A stretch of 64,000 nt of DNA, taken from Arenibacter sp040216555 (GTDB taxonomy: Bacteria > Bacteroidota > Bacteroidia > Flavobacteriales > Flavobacteriaceae). Below are positions 1-9,063 of this stretch, piece after piece. Made by a program: the position numbers and the translations under genes. Numbering within the stretch: position 1 is the first letter of the stretch; the number at the start of each line of letters is the position of its first letter. Location of the stretch: the NCBI GenBank assembly GCA_040216555.1, contig JAVJOW010000002.1, positions 29,558 to 93,557 on the forward strand, given 5' to 3'. The notes under the pieces were generated by a model, which made no database searches, had not been told where the DNA came from, and saw nothing but the letters and a program-made list of their open reading frames with translations.

Positions 1-232
1 CAAGTTCCTTTCTGTAATCTTCCTTTACATGTGTTGGATGTAGCCCGGTCATAAGAAAGATGTTCTCCGGATAGGCTTTTTCCAAATCGAGCATGGCATT
101 CGTATAAGTTGAATCTATTGCAGGAATAAAAAAACGCTTTACCCCCAATTCCATGGCCCTCTCTATGACCAGACTGCGATCATCATCAAAAGCTTCACTA
201 TATAAATGGGTATGTGTATCTGTTAATATCAT
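1..232 (-). CDS. TatD family metal-dependent hydrolase, 5' part only
   Basis: The reverse strand reads from an ATG at 232 out through the left window edge, so only about the first 77 residues are visible. The product begins MILTDTHTHLY, which carries the HxH metal-binding motif of the TatD/YcfH amidohydrolase family. Further on are ERAMELGVKRFFIPA and TGLHPTHV, both typical of TatD proteins. The family contains Mg-dependent nucleases or phosphoesterases acting in the cytoplasm. The C-terminal metal ligands lie outside the window. The family call is firm, the exact substrate is not. Confidence 0.88.
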   Translation of the reverse strand, partial: MILTDTHTHLYSEAFDDDRSLVIERAMELGVKRFFIPAIDSTYTNAMLDLEKAYPENIFLMTGLHPTHVKEDYRKEL

Positions 233-271
233 AGAACAAAAATAGGATTATCTTTGACAAAAAAAGTACAT

Positions 272-712
272 ATGCCCGGCCTTAAAGTTTTTCTACATAA
301 AAAAAAATATATTGCTATTCCTTTAGTGCTTACGGCTACAAACCACTTTGAAGTTACGGCCACTATCAATGGAGTTAAAGGCAGGTTTATATTGGATACA
401 GGAGCATCCAACACCTGTATTGGCTTGGACAAAATAGAATTCTTCAAATTAAATTCCAAAGATTCCAAAATAAAGGCGGCAGGGGCAGGAGCCACAGAAA
501 TGTTCACCAAACTATCTACCAAAAACGTTATAGAAATAGGAAAATGGATTAAGCAGAAACAGAAAATTGTCCTGTTCGACCTTGTCCATGTCAACCAGGC
601 CCTGACCTCACACAAGGCTATGCCGGTCGATGGGATTATTGGGGCGGATATCCTAAAAAAGGGAAGGGCCATTATTGATTACCAAAAGACCCGTCTTTAC
701 TTAAAACAATAA
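272..712 (+). CDS. Retropepsin-like aspartic protease family protein
   Basis: The product is about 146 residues from the ATG at 272. An in-frame TTG at 254 would add six residues, but the ATG is the more natural start. The motif FILDTGASNT is the D-T/S-G active-site loop of clan AA single-domain aspartic proteases, and a later hydrophobic-hydrophobic-Gly stretch (VDGIIGADIL) is the matching flap/psi-loop region. Small proteins of this type act as homodimers. No signal peptide is obvious, so it is probably cytosolic or peripheral. It is divergent from the TatD gene with about 40 bases between their starts. Substrate unknown. Confidence 0.82.
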   Translation: MPGLKVFLHKKKYIAIPLVLTATNHFEVTATINGVKGRFILDTGASNTCIGLDKIEFFKLNSKDSKIKAAGAGATEMFTKLSTKNVIEIGKWIKQKQKIVLFDLVHVNQALTSHKAMPVDGIIGADILKKGRAIIDYQKTRLYLKQ

Positions 713-726
713 ACCCAAAAAAAATA

Positions 727-759
727 AGACCTGCCAGATTAAGAAATCCCGACAGGTCT
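727..759 (-). terminator. Terminator of the odhB gene
   Basis: A 7-bp stem (AGACCTG / CAGGTCT) with a 19-nt loop is followed on the minus strand by a run of eight T. It lies 45 bases past the odhB stop, so it probably ends odhB transcription. On the plus strand no T-run follows the stem. Confidence 0.6.
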
Positions 760-803
760 ATGTTCTTCCAAGCGGGGATTCCCCCCACCAAAAAAATATT
801 ATA

Positions 804-2027
804 TTAAAGCTCCAGCGCCTTTTTAACGTTGTTGTCCATCAACAACTCTTCAGGGCTCTCCAAAGCTTCCTTAACCGCTACTAAGAAACCTACAGACTCC
901 CTACCGTCAATAATTCGGTGATCGTAGGAAAGGGCAACATACATTATAGGTGCTATTGCTATGGCTCCATCACGTGCAATGGGCCTTTCTACTATATTGT
1001 GCATCCCTAAGATTGCACTTTGCGGAGGATTGATAATTGGAGTGGACAACATGGATCCAAACACCCCACCATTGGTAATGGTAAAGGTACCTCCTGTCAT
1101 CTCATCGACTGTAATCTCTCCTTCACGAGCTCTTATTGCCAATCTTTTTACTTCGGATTCCACACCTCTAAAAGTTAAATTTTCTGCGTTGCGGATAACA
1201 GGCACCATAAGACCTTTTGGGCCGGAAACCGCTATACTGATATCACAGAAATCATAAGAAATCATTTCCTTGCCGTCTATCATGGAGTTAACGGAAGGAT
1301 ACATTTGCAACGCCCTTATTACGGCCTTTGTAAAAAAGGACATAAATCCTAAACCAACATTATGTTTGTTCTTAAAGTCTTCCTTGTATTGGTTTCTCAA
1401 TGCAAAGATGGCCGACATATCCACTTCGTTAAAAGTGGTCAACATTGCCGTCTCGTTCTTGGCAGCTACCAATCGCTCGGCGACCTTACGGCGCAGCATG
1501 GACAATTTGGTTCTACTATCACCTCTGGACCCTCCTGTAGGAGTACCCATTGATGGAACTGCATTAACGGCATCTTCCTTGGTAATGCGCCCATCCTTTC
1601 CAGTGCCTTTTATAGTCGAGGCATCCAAATCCTTCTCGGCAAGTATTTTCTTTGCCGCCGGTGAAGCTGATCCAGTCGCATAGGAAGTTTTTTCTTGTTT
1701 TACCTCGGTTTTCTGTTCTGCTACTTCCTTAACTTCAGGCTTTTTCTCCGCTGGTTTTTCTTCACTCTTGGCGGCCCCTGCAGGTTTGGAAGCGCTAGTG
1801 TCTATTAAACATACCACCGCACCTACTGCAACAGCATCACCCACCTCGGCCTTTAAGGTTATAATCCCACTTTCCTCTGCTGGCAATTCCAATGTAGCCT
1901 TGTCCGAATCTACTTCCGCTATTGCTTGATCTTTCTCCACGTAATCACCATCGCTCACCAGCCATTCTGCTATCTCTACTTCTGTAATGGATTCCCCTGG
2001 AGAAGGGACTTTCATTTCTAAAATCAT
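804..2027 (-). CDS. odhB: Dihydrolipoyllysine succinyltransferase, E2 of 2-oxoglutarate dehydrogenase
   Basis: 407 residues, the normal size for this enzyme. Residues 1-77 are a lipoyl domain with the lipoylated lysine in VDSDKATLELPA (K43). A low-complexity Ala/Lys/Glu/Pro linker follows. Residues about 120-155 form the E1/E3-binding domain (SPAAKKILAEKD, GKDGRITKEDAV). The C-terminal catalytic domain ends with the acetyl/succinyltransferase motif YDHRIIDG (His near residue 370). It transfers the succinyl group to CoA in the TCA cycle complex. It lies downstream of sucA in the same direction with a 116-base gap, so it may be co-transcribed or have its own promoter. Confidence 0.96.
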   Translation of the reverse strand: MILEMKVPSPGESITEVEIAEWLVSDGDYVEKDQAIAEVDSDKATLELPAEESGIITLKAEVGDAVAVGAVVCLIDTSASKPAGAAKSEEKPAEKKPEVKEVAEQKTEVKQEKTSYATGSASPAAKKILAEKDLDASTIKGTGKDGRITKEDAVNAVPSMGTPTGGSRGDSRTKLSMLRRKVAERLVAAKNETAMLTTFNEVDMSAIFALRNQYKEDFKNKHNVGLGFMSFFTKAVIRALQMYPSVNSMIDGKEMISYDFCDISIAVSGPKGLMVPVIRNAENLTFRGVESEVKRLAIRAREGEITVDEMTGGTFTITNGGVFGSMLSTPIINPPQSAILGMHNIVERPIARDGAIAIAPIMYVALSYDHRIIDGRESVGFLVAVKEALESPEELLMDNNVKKALEL

Positions 2028-2143
2028 GTTTTATAATTTTAATTTGTGTTTTGTCTAAACTTGTTTTTAATTTTAACCTTTGTTAAATTTCACTTTTTGG
2101 ACATTTAGGAGTTTTCACCGCTCAATACCCAAAATAAATAATA

Positions 2144-4954
2144 CTATTTATCAGTAGATTCCGGGTTTCTCCCCATATTGTTTTTGTTTATATCAAAAAC
2201 ATAATCTATTACCTGCTGATGACGGCGTTTGGAGCGTACTGCACTACCGGCGGCCGGGGAAGCATAAAATCTTCTTGAGGCCACCCTCAATTTATGCGCC
2301 TCACTAAAGTGCATGGTTAAATGCCCCCAAGCACCCATATTTCTCGGTTCTTCCTGTGCCCAAACCTTGTCTTCGGCATTTTTGTATTTATCCATAATGG
2401 CCTTCATTTGTTCTGTAGGTACCGGAAATAATTGTTCCACTCTCACCAAGGCTACGTCCTCCCTATTATTTTCTTCCCTATAGGCCAATAGGTCGTAATA
2501 GAATTTACCGGTACAGAATACCATACTCTTAATTTTGGACACCTCAGCGCTTGCATCATCAATTACCATTTGGAATTCTCCGTTTGCAAATTCTTCAACC
2601 GTCGATACGGCCCGGGGATGCCTTAACAAACTTTTTGGTGTGAACACTATTAAGGGCTTCCTGAAATTCACCTTCATTTGCCTTCTCAACAAATGGAACA
2701 TATTTGCCGGGGTAGTTACATCGGCTATATACATATTATCCCGTGCACATAACTGTAAATAGCGCTCCATACGGGCGGATGAATGTTCCGCACCTTGACC
2801 TTCGTACCCGTGCGGCAACAACATTACCAAACCATTTTGCAATTTCCATTTATCCTCTGCTGCGGATATGTACTGATCTATCATAATTTGGGCACCATTA
2901 CTAAAATCCCCAAATTGAGCTTCCCAAATCGTCAAGGTATTAGGGCTCGCCATAGCGTATCCATAGTCAAAACCAACTACACCATATTCCGATAAAAGAG
3001 AATTATATATTTGAAAGTCTCCCTGTTTATCCGAGATGTGGTTTAAAAGCATTACTTCCTCCTCACTTTCTTCCACTTTCATGACTGCATGACGGTGTGA
3101 AAAAGTACCCCTTTCCACATCTTGCCCGGACATACGCACTCCGTAACCTTCCTCCAAAAGAGTGCCGTAGGCCAAAAGTTCTCCCATAGCCCAATCCAAG
3201 GCGTCATTTTCAAAAAACATGGCCTTACGGTCGTTCACCAATTTCTCAACTTTGCGCAAGAACTTTTTATTCTTGGGCAACTCGGTCAACACCTTGGCTA
3301 TGGCCGTAAGTTTCTTTTTATCGTATTTTGTATCTACTGCATCCATCATCTCCCACTCGCGTACATGGGTATACCCGCTCCATTCATCGGCCATGAATGG
3401 GGTAATTACAGTCTTATCCTCTTTTCTGGAATCTTCCAATTCCTCCTCCAAAGAAGCTTTATATTGTTCTTCCAGTTCTTGAACAAAACCATCGCCAATA
3501 ATACCTTCCTTAATCAATGCTGCTGCATAAATATCACGTGCGTTTTTGTGCTTGGCAATTGCCTTGTAGAGCTTGGGCTGGGTAAAACGCGGCTCATCGC
3601 CTTCATTATGTCCATATTTCCTATATCCTAAAAGATCTAAGAATACATCCCTTTGAAAACGCATACGAAATTCCAGGGCAAAAAGGGAGGCATGAACAAC
3701 TGCCTCTGGATCGTCAGAATTAACATGTAGCACCGGACTCAAGGTGACCTTGGCCACGTCTGTACAGTAAGTAGAACTACGAGCGTCCAGGTAATTGGTC
3801 GTAAACCCAATTTGATTATTTACAACAATATGAATGGTACCATTGGTTTTATAACCATCCAAATTTGCCATTTGCACCACCTCATAAACCAATCCCTGAC
3901 CTGCAATAGCAGCGTCACCATGCACAACAATAGGCAATACTTTGGAAAAATCGTCTTTATAACGAGCATCCTGTTTTGCTCTGGCAATACCTTCAACAAC
4001 GGCACCAACAGTCTCCAAATGGGAAGGGTTTGGTGCGATGTTCATTATAATTTTTTTTCCATTTTTAGCTTTCCGCTCAGAAGTCCACCCCAAATGGTAT
4101 TTCACATCCCCATCAAAAATTTCCTGCTCATAATCCTTGCCATCGAACTCGCTAAAGATATCCTTGGCCTTCTTTCCAAATACATTGGTAAGAACGTTCA
4201 AGCGGCCCCTATGGGCCATACCCATAACAAATTGCTCCACCCCCATCTCGGCAGCTTTTTCCACTACCGCATCCAATGCAGGTATCAAGGATTCATTTCC
4301 TTCCAAAGAAAACCTTTTTTGGCCCACATATTTGGTGTGCAGGAAGCCTTCAAAGGAAACTGCTTCATTTAATTTCTTAAGAATATGTTTTTTCCTATCG
4401 GTATCATATTTGGGATGATTGTCGTTGACATTCAACCAATTTTGAATCCATTCCACCCTCTCCGGGTTTCTGATATACATATATTCCACGCCAATGGCAT
4501 CACAATAGATACTTGTGAGGTGCACAATGATTTCACGCAAGGTGCTTGGACCAATTCCCAAAATTTCCCCTGCGGTAAATGTGGTATCCAAATCGCTTGG
4601 AGCAAGTCCAAAATTCCCAATCTCCAAAGTGGGGAAATACTGTCTTCTTTCCCTAACCGGGTTTGTTTTGGTAAATAAGTGCCCTCTAGTCCTGTAACCA
4701 TCAATAAGCCGAACTACCTGGAACTCCTTCTGAAGCTTCTCTGGAACCTCAACCTCATGGCCTCCAGCTACGGACAATGGTGCCGTCTGTAATTCATCGA
4801 CCATCCCGTCAATGGAATTTTCCATACCAAAATCAAATCCCTGAAAAAAGGCCCTCCAACTCGGCTCTACACTATCCGGATTTATTAAATACTTATCGTA
4901 TAATTCTGCGAAATAGGAAGTATGCGCAGCGTTTAAAAAGGAATATTTATCCAT
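2144..4954 (-). CDS. sucA: 2-oxoglutarate dehydrogenase E1 component
   Basis: 936 residues from the ATG at 4954. The open frame runs 40 codons further upstream to 5074, but MDKYSFLNAAH is the family's usual N-terminus, and the longer form would overlap the divergent gene's start region. Landmarks are FMGMAHRGRLNVL-type active-site sequence (QFVMGMAHRGRLNVL), the thiamine diphosphate region GDAAIAGQG, and the C-terminal EEPRNMGAWGH motif. It decarboxylates 2-oxoglutarate and passes succinyl to the E2 lipoyl group. It is upstream of odhB on the same strand. A TATTTTTG -7-like box sits about 37 bases before the chosen start. Confidence 0.96.
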   Translation of the reverse strand: MDKYSFLNAAHTSYFAELYDKYLINPDSVEPSWRAFFQGFDFGMENSIDGMVDELQTAPLSVAGGHEVEVPEKLQKEFQVVRLIDGYRTRGHLFTKTNPVRERRQYFPTLEIGNFGLAPSDLDTTFTAGEILGIGPSTLREIIVHLTSIYCDAIGVEYMYIRNPERVEWIQNWLNVNDNHPKYDTDRKKHILKKLNEAVSFEGFLHTKYVGQKRFSLEGNESLIPALDAVVEKAAEMGVEQFVMGMAHRGRLNVLTNVFGKKAKDIFSEFDGKDYEQEIFDGDVKYHLGWTSERKAKNGKKIIMNIAPNPSHLETVGAVVEGIARAKQDARYKDDFSKVLPIVVHGDAAIAGQGLVYEVVQMANLDGYKTNGTIHIVVNNQIGFTTNYLDARSSTYCTDVAKVTLSPVLHVNSDDPEAVVHASLFALEFRMRFQRDVFLDLLGYRKYGHNEGDEPRFTQPKLYKAIAKHKNARDIYAAALIKEGIIGDGFVQELEEQYKASLEEELEDSRKEDKTVITPFMADEWSGYTHVREWEMMDAVDTKYDKKKLTAIAKVLTELPKNKKFLRKVEKLVNDRKAMFFENDALDWAMGELLAYGTLLEEGYGVRMSGQDVERGTFSHRHAVMKVEESEEEVMLLNHISDKQGDFQIYNSLLSEYGVVGFDYGYAMASPNTLTIWEAQFGDFSNGAQIMIDQYISAAEDKWKLQNGLVMLLPHGYEGQGAEHSSARMERYLQLCARDNMYIADVTTPANMFHLLRRQMKVNFRKPLIVFTPKSLLRHPRAVSTVEEFANGEFQMVIDDASAEVSKIKSMVFCTGKFYYDLLAYREENNREDVALVRVEQLFPVPTEQMKAIMDKYKNAEDKVWAQEEPRNMGAWGHLTMHFSEAHKLRVASRRFYASPAAGSAVRSKRRHQQVIDYVFDINKNNMGRNPESTDK

Positions 4955-4990
4955 GAAAAAAGTCTCTCTGTCTTTTGAACAAAATTTATT

Positions 4991-4998
4991 CAAAAATA
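4991..4998 (-). promoter_or_regulatory. Possible -7 box for sucA
   Basis: On the minus strand TATTTTTG matches the Bacteroidota -7 consensus TAnnTTTG and lies about 37 bases before the sucA ATG. No convincing -33 TTG at standard spacing was found, so the call is tentative. It supports the shorter sucA start, because the longer frame would begin upstream of this box. Confidence 0.35.
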
Positions 4999-5059
4999 CA
5001 ACATTTAGCATATCTAAGCTTATCTTAGCTCTGAATAATGGAAAATTATTACAATAATT

Positions 5060-5590
5060 ATGATAAATCGCCATTCCTTAAAAAAAAGCTTGGTTTTATG
5101 TGTTTTTTTCACGGGATTTTGGGGCTTAGGTTATTCGCAGCCAACCCCAAGGAATTCCGATTTTTGGAGCCAAGTATATTTTGGAGGCAATTTAGGCCTT
5201 GGTTTTGGCAACAATTCCTTCAATGCATCTATCTCTCCCAGTGCTATTTACCAAGCTACCGAGCAATTCGGTGTAGGTCTGGGAATTAATTTTAATTATG
5301 CCAAATTTCGGGATGCAAAATTAGTGGCTTATGGAGGCAGCGTACTATCCTTATTCAATCCAATTCGTGCGTTACAATTTTCTGCCGAGCTGGAACAGCT
5401 CAGGGTATATCGCGAACTTGAACTTGACGGAGGGAACCTGGAAGAAAATTATTGGTCACCGGCCTTGTTTCTGGGAATAGGTTACGGCAACAGGAATGTG
5501 ACCGTGGGCATACGCTACAATGTTATGCACGACCAACAAAAAAGTATTTATGCCGATGCCTTTATGCCCTTTGTCCGTGTTTATTTTTAG
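5060..5590 (+). CDS. Small outer-membrane beta-barrel protein
   Basis: 176 residues. Residues 1-28 are a signal peptide (Lys-rich start, hydrophobic LVLCVFFTGFWGLGYSQ) with likely cleavage after the Ser-Gln region. The rest is alternating aromatic/polar strands such as VYFGGNLGLGFGNNSF and FLGIGYGNRNVTVGIRY, and it ends with an aromatic residue (FVRVYF), the usual C-terminus of outer-membrane barrels. Homologues next to sucA in flavobacteria are often labelled alpha-ketoglutarate decarboxylase. That label probably comes from the neighbourhood, as nothing catalytic is visible. It is divergent from sucA. Confidence 0.8.
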   Translation: MINRHSLKKSLVLCVFFTGFWGLGYSQPTPRNSDFWSQVYFGGNLGLGFGNNSFNASISPSAIYQATEQFGVGLGINFNYAKFRDAKLVAYGGSVLSLFNPIRALQFSAELEQLRVYRELELDGGNLEENYWSPALFLGIGYGNRNVTVGIRYNVMHDQQKSIYADAFMPFVRVYF

Positions 5591-5591
5591 G

Positions 5592-5948
5592 CTAAGACCC
5601 GTACTCGTTTCTGAACCACACCTTTTGCCATTCCCTTTTTAGTATCTCGAAGGTCACCTGTTCAGAAATTTCAACAACATCTGTAGCCTCTATAGCTTTG
5701 ACCGCTTTCTCTGGGACATCAATTATGTAAAGAAGGTTTAAATAATCGGTAAATTTTTCCATGATCAAATAATACACTTTCTCATGAACCAAGGTTTTGA
5801 GATCCTTGGGGGAAACCTTGTCCGGTAATTCTATAAATACATTGGCGAACACAAAATCTTTCTGCAATTGCGATACTAGATCCTGATAAAGACTTTGATC
5901 TGAAGCATGTTTTAGAAGTGCCGAAATGTTGGGGAAATTTACAACCAT
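5592..5948 (-). CDS. Conserved hypothetical protein, 118 aa
   Basis: A soluble acidic protein with no signal peptide or membrane segment, rich in hydrophobic/charged helices (LVHEKVYYLIMEKF, LNLLYIIDVPEKAVKAI). It resembles short flavobacterial proteins of unknown function. It converges on the beta-barrel gene with a single base between their stop codons, and its ATG at 5948 is the only clear start. Function not recognised. Confidence 0.7.
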   Translation of the reverse strand: MVVNFPNISALLKHASDQSLYQDLVSQLQKDFVFANVFIELPDKVSPKDLKTLVHEKVYYLIMEKFTDYLNLLYIIDVPEKAVKAIEATDVVEISEQVTFEILKREWQKVWFRNEYGS

Positions 5949-6118
5949 ATGCTATTTACGAAATTTTAGTTGAAATGGTTTTTAAGGAAGTGCAATAAAG
6001 CCAACTTTTTCTATAATTCCCCAGTATTGCCACTATTTTCGATAAAATAATTGAGGATAATCCGATTTCCCATCGGGTTACCCATTTTTAAACAAGGAGT
6101 TTCACGGTTACCTTAAGA

Positions 6119-6547
6119 TCAAGGATTGGCTATCACAATATTTGTTTCCCCTTCAATTAGGGTAACATGGCAGCAATCTGCACCTACAGTGTAATCCAAA
6201 TCAACCAATAGCTTATCACCGACATATCCCTGAAAATTTATTTCCAGTTTCTTGTTTCTGTATTTTGAAACATACTTATCACTGAACAAAGGGTAGATTC
6301 CATTTTCTGTCATCCATTCATACTCACTACTTGAGGCATCAAGGGCAATATCGTCTCCATTGGAAAGATCAACCACCTTAAAGTTGTCCAAGGCCACGGC
6401 AACACCATCCTTGTCCTTAACACTAACTGTAATAGTCCTAAATTCTTCGGTACAGAATACATCCGAACAATTAGATGCATCATCCGTATCGTTATCACTG
6501 CAATTTAGTGCTAGCAAAACCGTTATTAGAGCAACAAATAATTTCAT
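6119..6547 (-). CDS. Small surface or periplasmic lipoprotein
   Basis: 142 residues. A short signal peptide (KLFVALITVLLALNC) carries a lipobox with Cys16, followed by an Asp/Asn/Ser-rich stretch, as in Bacteroidota lipoproteins that may be sent to the cell surface. The rest looks like a compact beta domain (RTITVSVKDKDGVAVALDNF) with four further cysteines. No enzyme motif is visible. It stands alone, with about 170 bases of gene-free DNA downstream and about 156 bases upstream to galE. Confidence 0.75.
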   Translation of the reverse strand: MKLFVALITVLLALNCSDNDTDDASNCSDVFCTEEFRTITVSVKDKDGVAVALDNFKVVDLSNGDDIALDASSSEYEWMTENGIYPLFSDKYVSKYRNKKLEINFQGYVGDKLLVDLDYTVGADCCHVTLIEGETNIVIANP

Positions 6548-6703
6548 AAATCCTTTTTTATTATAGGATACAAAGGATCAGGATGGGTTGCTTTCTTCCA
6601 AGCTAATTTATCCAAACTATTAAGTAATCTCTACAAATAGAGGGGAACGATTATTTAGATAACCCTCCTCCCTTGTTAAAATAGAAAAATAGGTTCTAGA
6701 GAT

Positions 6704-7720
6704 TTATTTCCTAATTTTTTCCTCCCAAAGCCAGGCCGACTTCATAGCTTCGTCCAGAGTAGATTCCGCCTTCCAACCCAAAACTTTGTTTGCCTTTGTG
6801 GTATCCGCATAGGCCGATGTAATATCGCCAGGCCTTCTGTCCACAATTTTATAGTTCAATTTTTTTCCGGAAACCTTTTCGAAGCTTTTTATGACCTCCA
6901 AAACAGTGCTACCTGTACCCGTACCTACATTGAAGACTTCATAATTATCCTGGTTCTTGCCATTCATCAATCTTTCCAATGCCACTACGTGGGCCTTGGC
7001 CAAGTCTACCACATGAATATAATCCCTAATACAGGTACCATCCTCGGTAGGATAATCGCCGCCGAACACAGAAAGCTGCTCCCTGATACCCATGCCCGTT
7101 TGGGTAATAAACGGTACCAAATTTTGAGGAACACCAATTGGCAACTCCCCTATTTCTCCACTCGGATGTGCCCCCATTGGATTGAAGTACCTAAGTGCAA
7201 TGGCGTTTATCCCTGGCGTCACCTTACAGGTATCACGAATTATTTCCTCACCCATTTGCTTGGTATTACCATAAGGTGATTCGGCCGTTTTTACGGGCGC
7301 ACTCTCGGTAATGGGCATTTTATCTGCCTGTCCGTAAACGGTACATGACGAACTAAAGATGAAACTGGACTTGTGCTTTTTGGATAGTTCTTTAAGCAAG
7401 TATACCAAAGTACCTATATTGTTCTCGTAATACAACAAGGGTTTTTCCACGCTTTCACCAACGGCCTTGGATGCGGCGAAATGAATTACGCCAGCAACAT
7501 CCTGATGTCTTTTAAAAAAATCCTCCACTTTTGACCTTTCTTTCAGATCTATTTTTTCGAAAATTGGTCGCTTCCCCGTAATGGCCACAATACCGTCCAA
7601 GACCTTTTCGGTAGAATTGGACAGATCATCAATAATAATTACTTCATAGCCTTTATTCTGCAATTCTACCGTGGTATGCGAGCCTATAAATCCCAAGCCG
7701 CCCGTTACGAGTATTTTCAT
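6704..7720 (-). CDS. galE: UDP-glucose 4-epimerase
   Basis: 338 residues, the usual GalE length. The N-terminal Rossmann motif is GGLGFIGSH, the catalytic Ser/Thr lies in SSSCTVYG and the catalytic Tyr-Lys pair in SPYGNTK. The sugar-binding segment around RYFNPMGAHPSG is typical of UDP-glucose/galactose epimerases. It interconverts UDP-glucose and UDP-galactose for envelope polysaccharides. It lies downstream of the aminotransferase gene on the same strand with a 67-base gap, so the two may form a sugar-precursor operon. Confidence 0.95.
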   Translation of the reverse strand: MKILVTGGLGFIGSHTTVELQNKGYEVIIIDDLSNSTEKVLDGIVAITGKRPIFEKIDLKERSKVEDFFKRHQDVAGVIHFAASKAVGESVEKPLLYYENNIGTLVYLLKELSKKHKSSFIFSSSCTVYGQADKMPITESAPVKTAESPYGNTKQMGEEIIRDTCKVTPGINAIALRYFNPMGAHPSGEIGELPIGVPQNLVPFITQTGMGIREQLSVFGGDYPTEDGTCIRDYIHVVDLAKAHVVALERLMNGKNQDNYEVFNVGTGTGSTVLEVIKSFEKVSGKKLNYKIVDRRPGDITSAYADTTKANKVLGWKAESTLDEAMKSAWLWEEKIRK

Positions 7721-7787
7721 CTATTGATTTTTATTTTAAATTTTGGTTTTCATTTTTGATAAACTGAACTTGGCCAATCTTAAGCGT

Positions 7788-8948
7788 TTAACTATTACCT
7801 CCAATAAACTGGTTAATGGTTTGGGTGATAAAATTAATTTGCACGTCGTCCAGCTCAGTGTGCATTGGCAAAGAAATTACTTCCTTGACCAATTGATTGG
7901 TTACAGGAAAATCCTTCTCATCATAACGTTCATCCAAATAGGCCTTTTGCCTATGTAATGGAATGGGATAATACACCCCACATGGAATTTGTTTTTCCGC
8001 CAAATGCTTTACCAGCGCATCGCGTTGTCCGTTCAAAATCCTTAAGGTATATTGATGGAACACATGACAATCGCAGGTTTCGCAAATCTCGGCACAGGAA
8101 TTGGCCATTTGGGGAACAATAATATTTTTGTTTCCCCCAAAAGCCTTGGAATATTTTCTTGCCGCTGCCCTCCTGCTGGCATTATAACCATCCAATCGGG
8201 ACAATTTGGAACGCAAAACCGCTGCCTGAATAGAGTCCAACCTGGAGTTGACGCCCACTACATCATGATGGTAGCGTTCGTACATTCCATGGTTCACAAT
8301 TCCCCTCAGGGTATGCGCCAGGTCATCATCATTGGTAAAAATAGCGCCGCCATCCCCATAACAACCCAAGTTCTTGGAAGGGAAAAATGAGGTTGCAGCT
8401 ACATGCCCCATAGTACCTGCTTTCTGTTTTTTACCATTTTTAAACGTATAATCAGCCCCAATGGCCTGGGCATTATCCTCTATGACAAAAAGCTTATATC
8501 TTTCAGCAATGTCCAGCACCGCATCCATATTGGCACATTGGCCAAAAAGATGTACAGGCACTATTGCCTTGGTTTTAGGAGTAATTGCTTTTTCAAGGGC
8601 CACGGGATCTATATTAAAACTATCGGGCTCTACATCTACCAGGACAGGGGTAAGTTGCAACAGTGCAATCACCTCTACAGTAGCAGCAAAGGTAAAATCG
8701 GCCGTTATTACCTCGTCACCTGGTTTTAGACCCAAGCCCATCATCACTATTTGAAGGGCATCGGTCCCATTGGCACAGGGAATAACGTGCTTCACCTCCA
8801 AATAGTCCTCCAATTCCTTTTGAAATGCATGTACTTCGGGGCCATTAATAAATGCGGACGTTTCCAAAACATTGGAAATGGAGGCATTTACTTCCTCTTT
8901 TATGACTTCATATTGACCCTTTAGGTCTACCATTTGAATTTTCCTCAT
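7788..8948 (-). CDS. DegT/DnrJ/EryC1/StrS family aminotransferase
   Basis: 386 residues from the ATG at 8948 (MRKIQMVDLKGQY). The frame is open for 23 more codons to 9017, but MVDLKGQY is the family's conserved beginning. The PLP-binding lysine is in FFPSKNLGCYGDGG, preceded by the acidic cofactor site VIEDNAQAIGA. These enzymes put an amino group on a nucleotide-linked keto-sugar, or act as related dehydratases. A cysteine-rich insert (CAEICETCDCHVFHQYT) near residue 290 is seen in some WecE/WbpE-like members. The sugar substrate cannot be read from sequence. It is divergent from waaA. Confidence 0.92.
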   Translation of the reverse strand: MRKIQMVDLKGQYEVIKEEVNASISNVLETSAFINGPEVHAFQKELEDYLEVKHVIPCANGTDALQIVMMGLGLKPGDEVITADFTFAATVEVIALLQLTPVLVDVEPDSFNIDPVALEKAITPKTKAIVPVHLFGQCANMDAVLDIAERYKLFVIEDNAQAIGADYTFKNGKKQKAGTMGHVAATSFFPSKNLGCYGDGGAIFTNDDDLAHTLRGIVNHGMYERYHHDVVGVNSRLDSIQAAVLRSKLSRLDGYNASRRAAARKYSKAFGGNKNIIVPQMANSCAEICETCDCHVFHQYTLRILNGQRDALVKHLAEKQIPCGVYYPIPLHRQKAYLDERYDEKDFPVTNQLVKEVISLPMHTELDDVQINFITQTINQFIGGNS

Positions 8949-8994
8949 CGAATAAAACTTAGATTCCAAACTTGGTTTGGCGCGAACAATATTA

Positions 8995-9002
8995 CAAAAA
9001 TA
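8995..9002 (-). promoter_or_regulatory. Possible -7 box for the aminotransferase gene
   Basis: TATTTTTG on the minus strand matches TAnnTTTG about 47 bases before the ATG at 8948. The -33 element is unclear. If real, it places the transcript start downstream of the alternative 9017 codon and supports the shorter protein. Confidence 0.35.
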
Positions 9003-9063
9003 AGGATTGGCAGCCAATGGAATTTATATAAAGAAACGTATTTTAGCCCCAAACGAAGATTCT

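Noticed and set aside
3812..4372. 186-codon open frame antisense to sucA
   Set aside because: It lies wholly inside the strongly conserved sucA gene, has no family-like sequence, and is a shadow of its codon use.
4955..5074. N-terminal extension of sucA by 40 codons
   Set aside because: The extension is unlike the family, overlaps the divergent beta-barrel gene and includes the likely -7 box.
9007..9063. TTG start for waaA
   Set aside because: Would overlap the divergent aminotransferase frame; the GTG at 9,064 matches the family's N-terminus.
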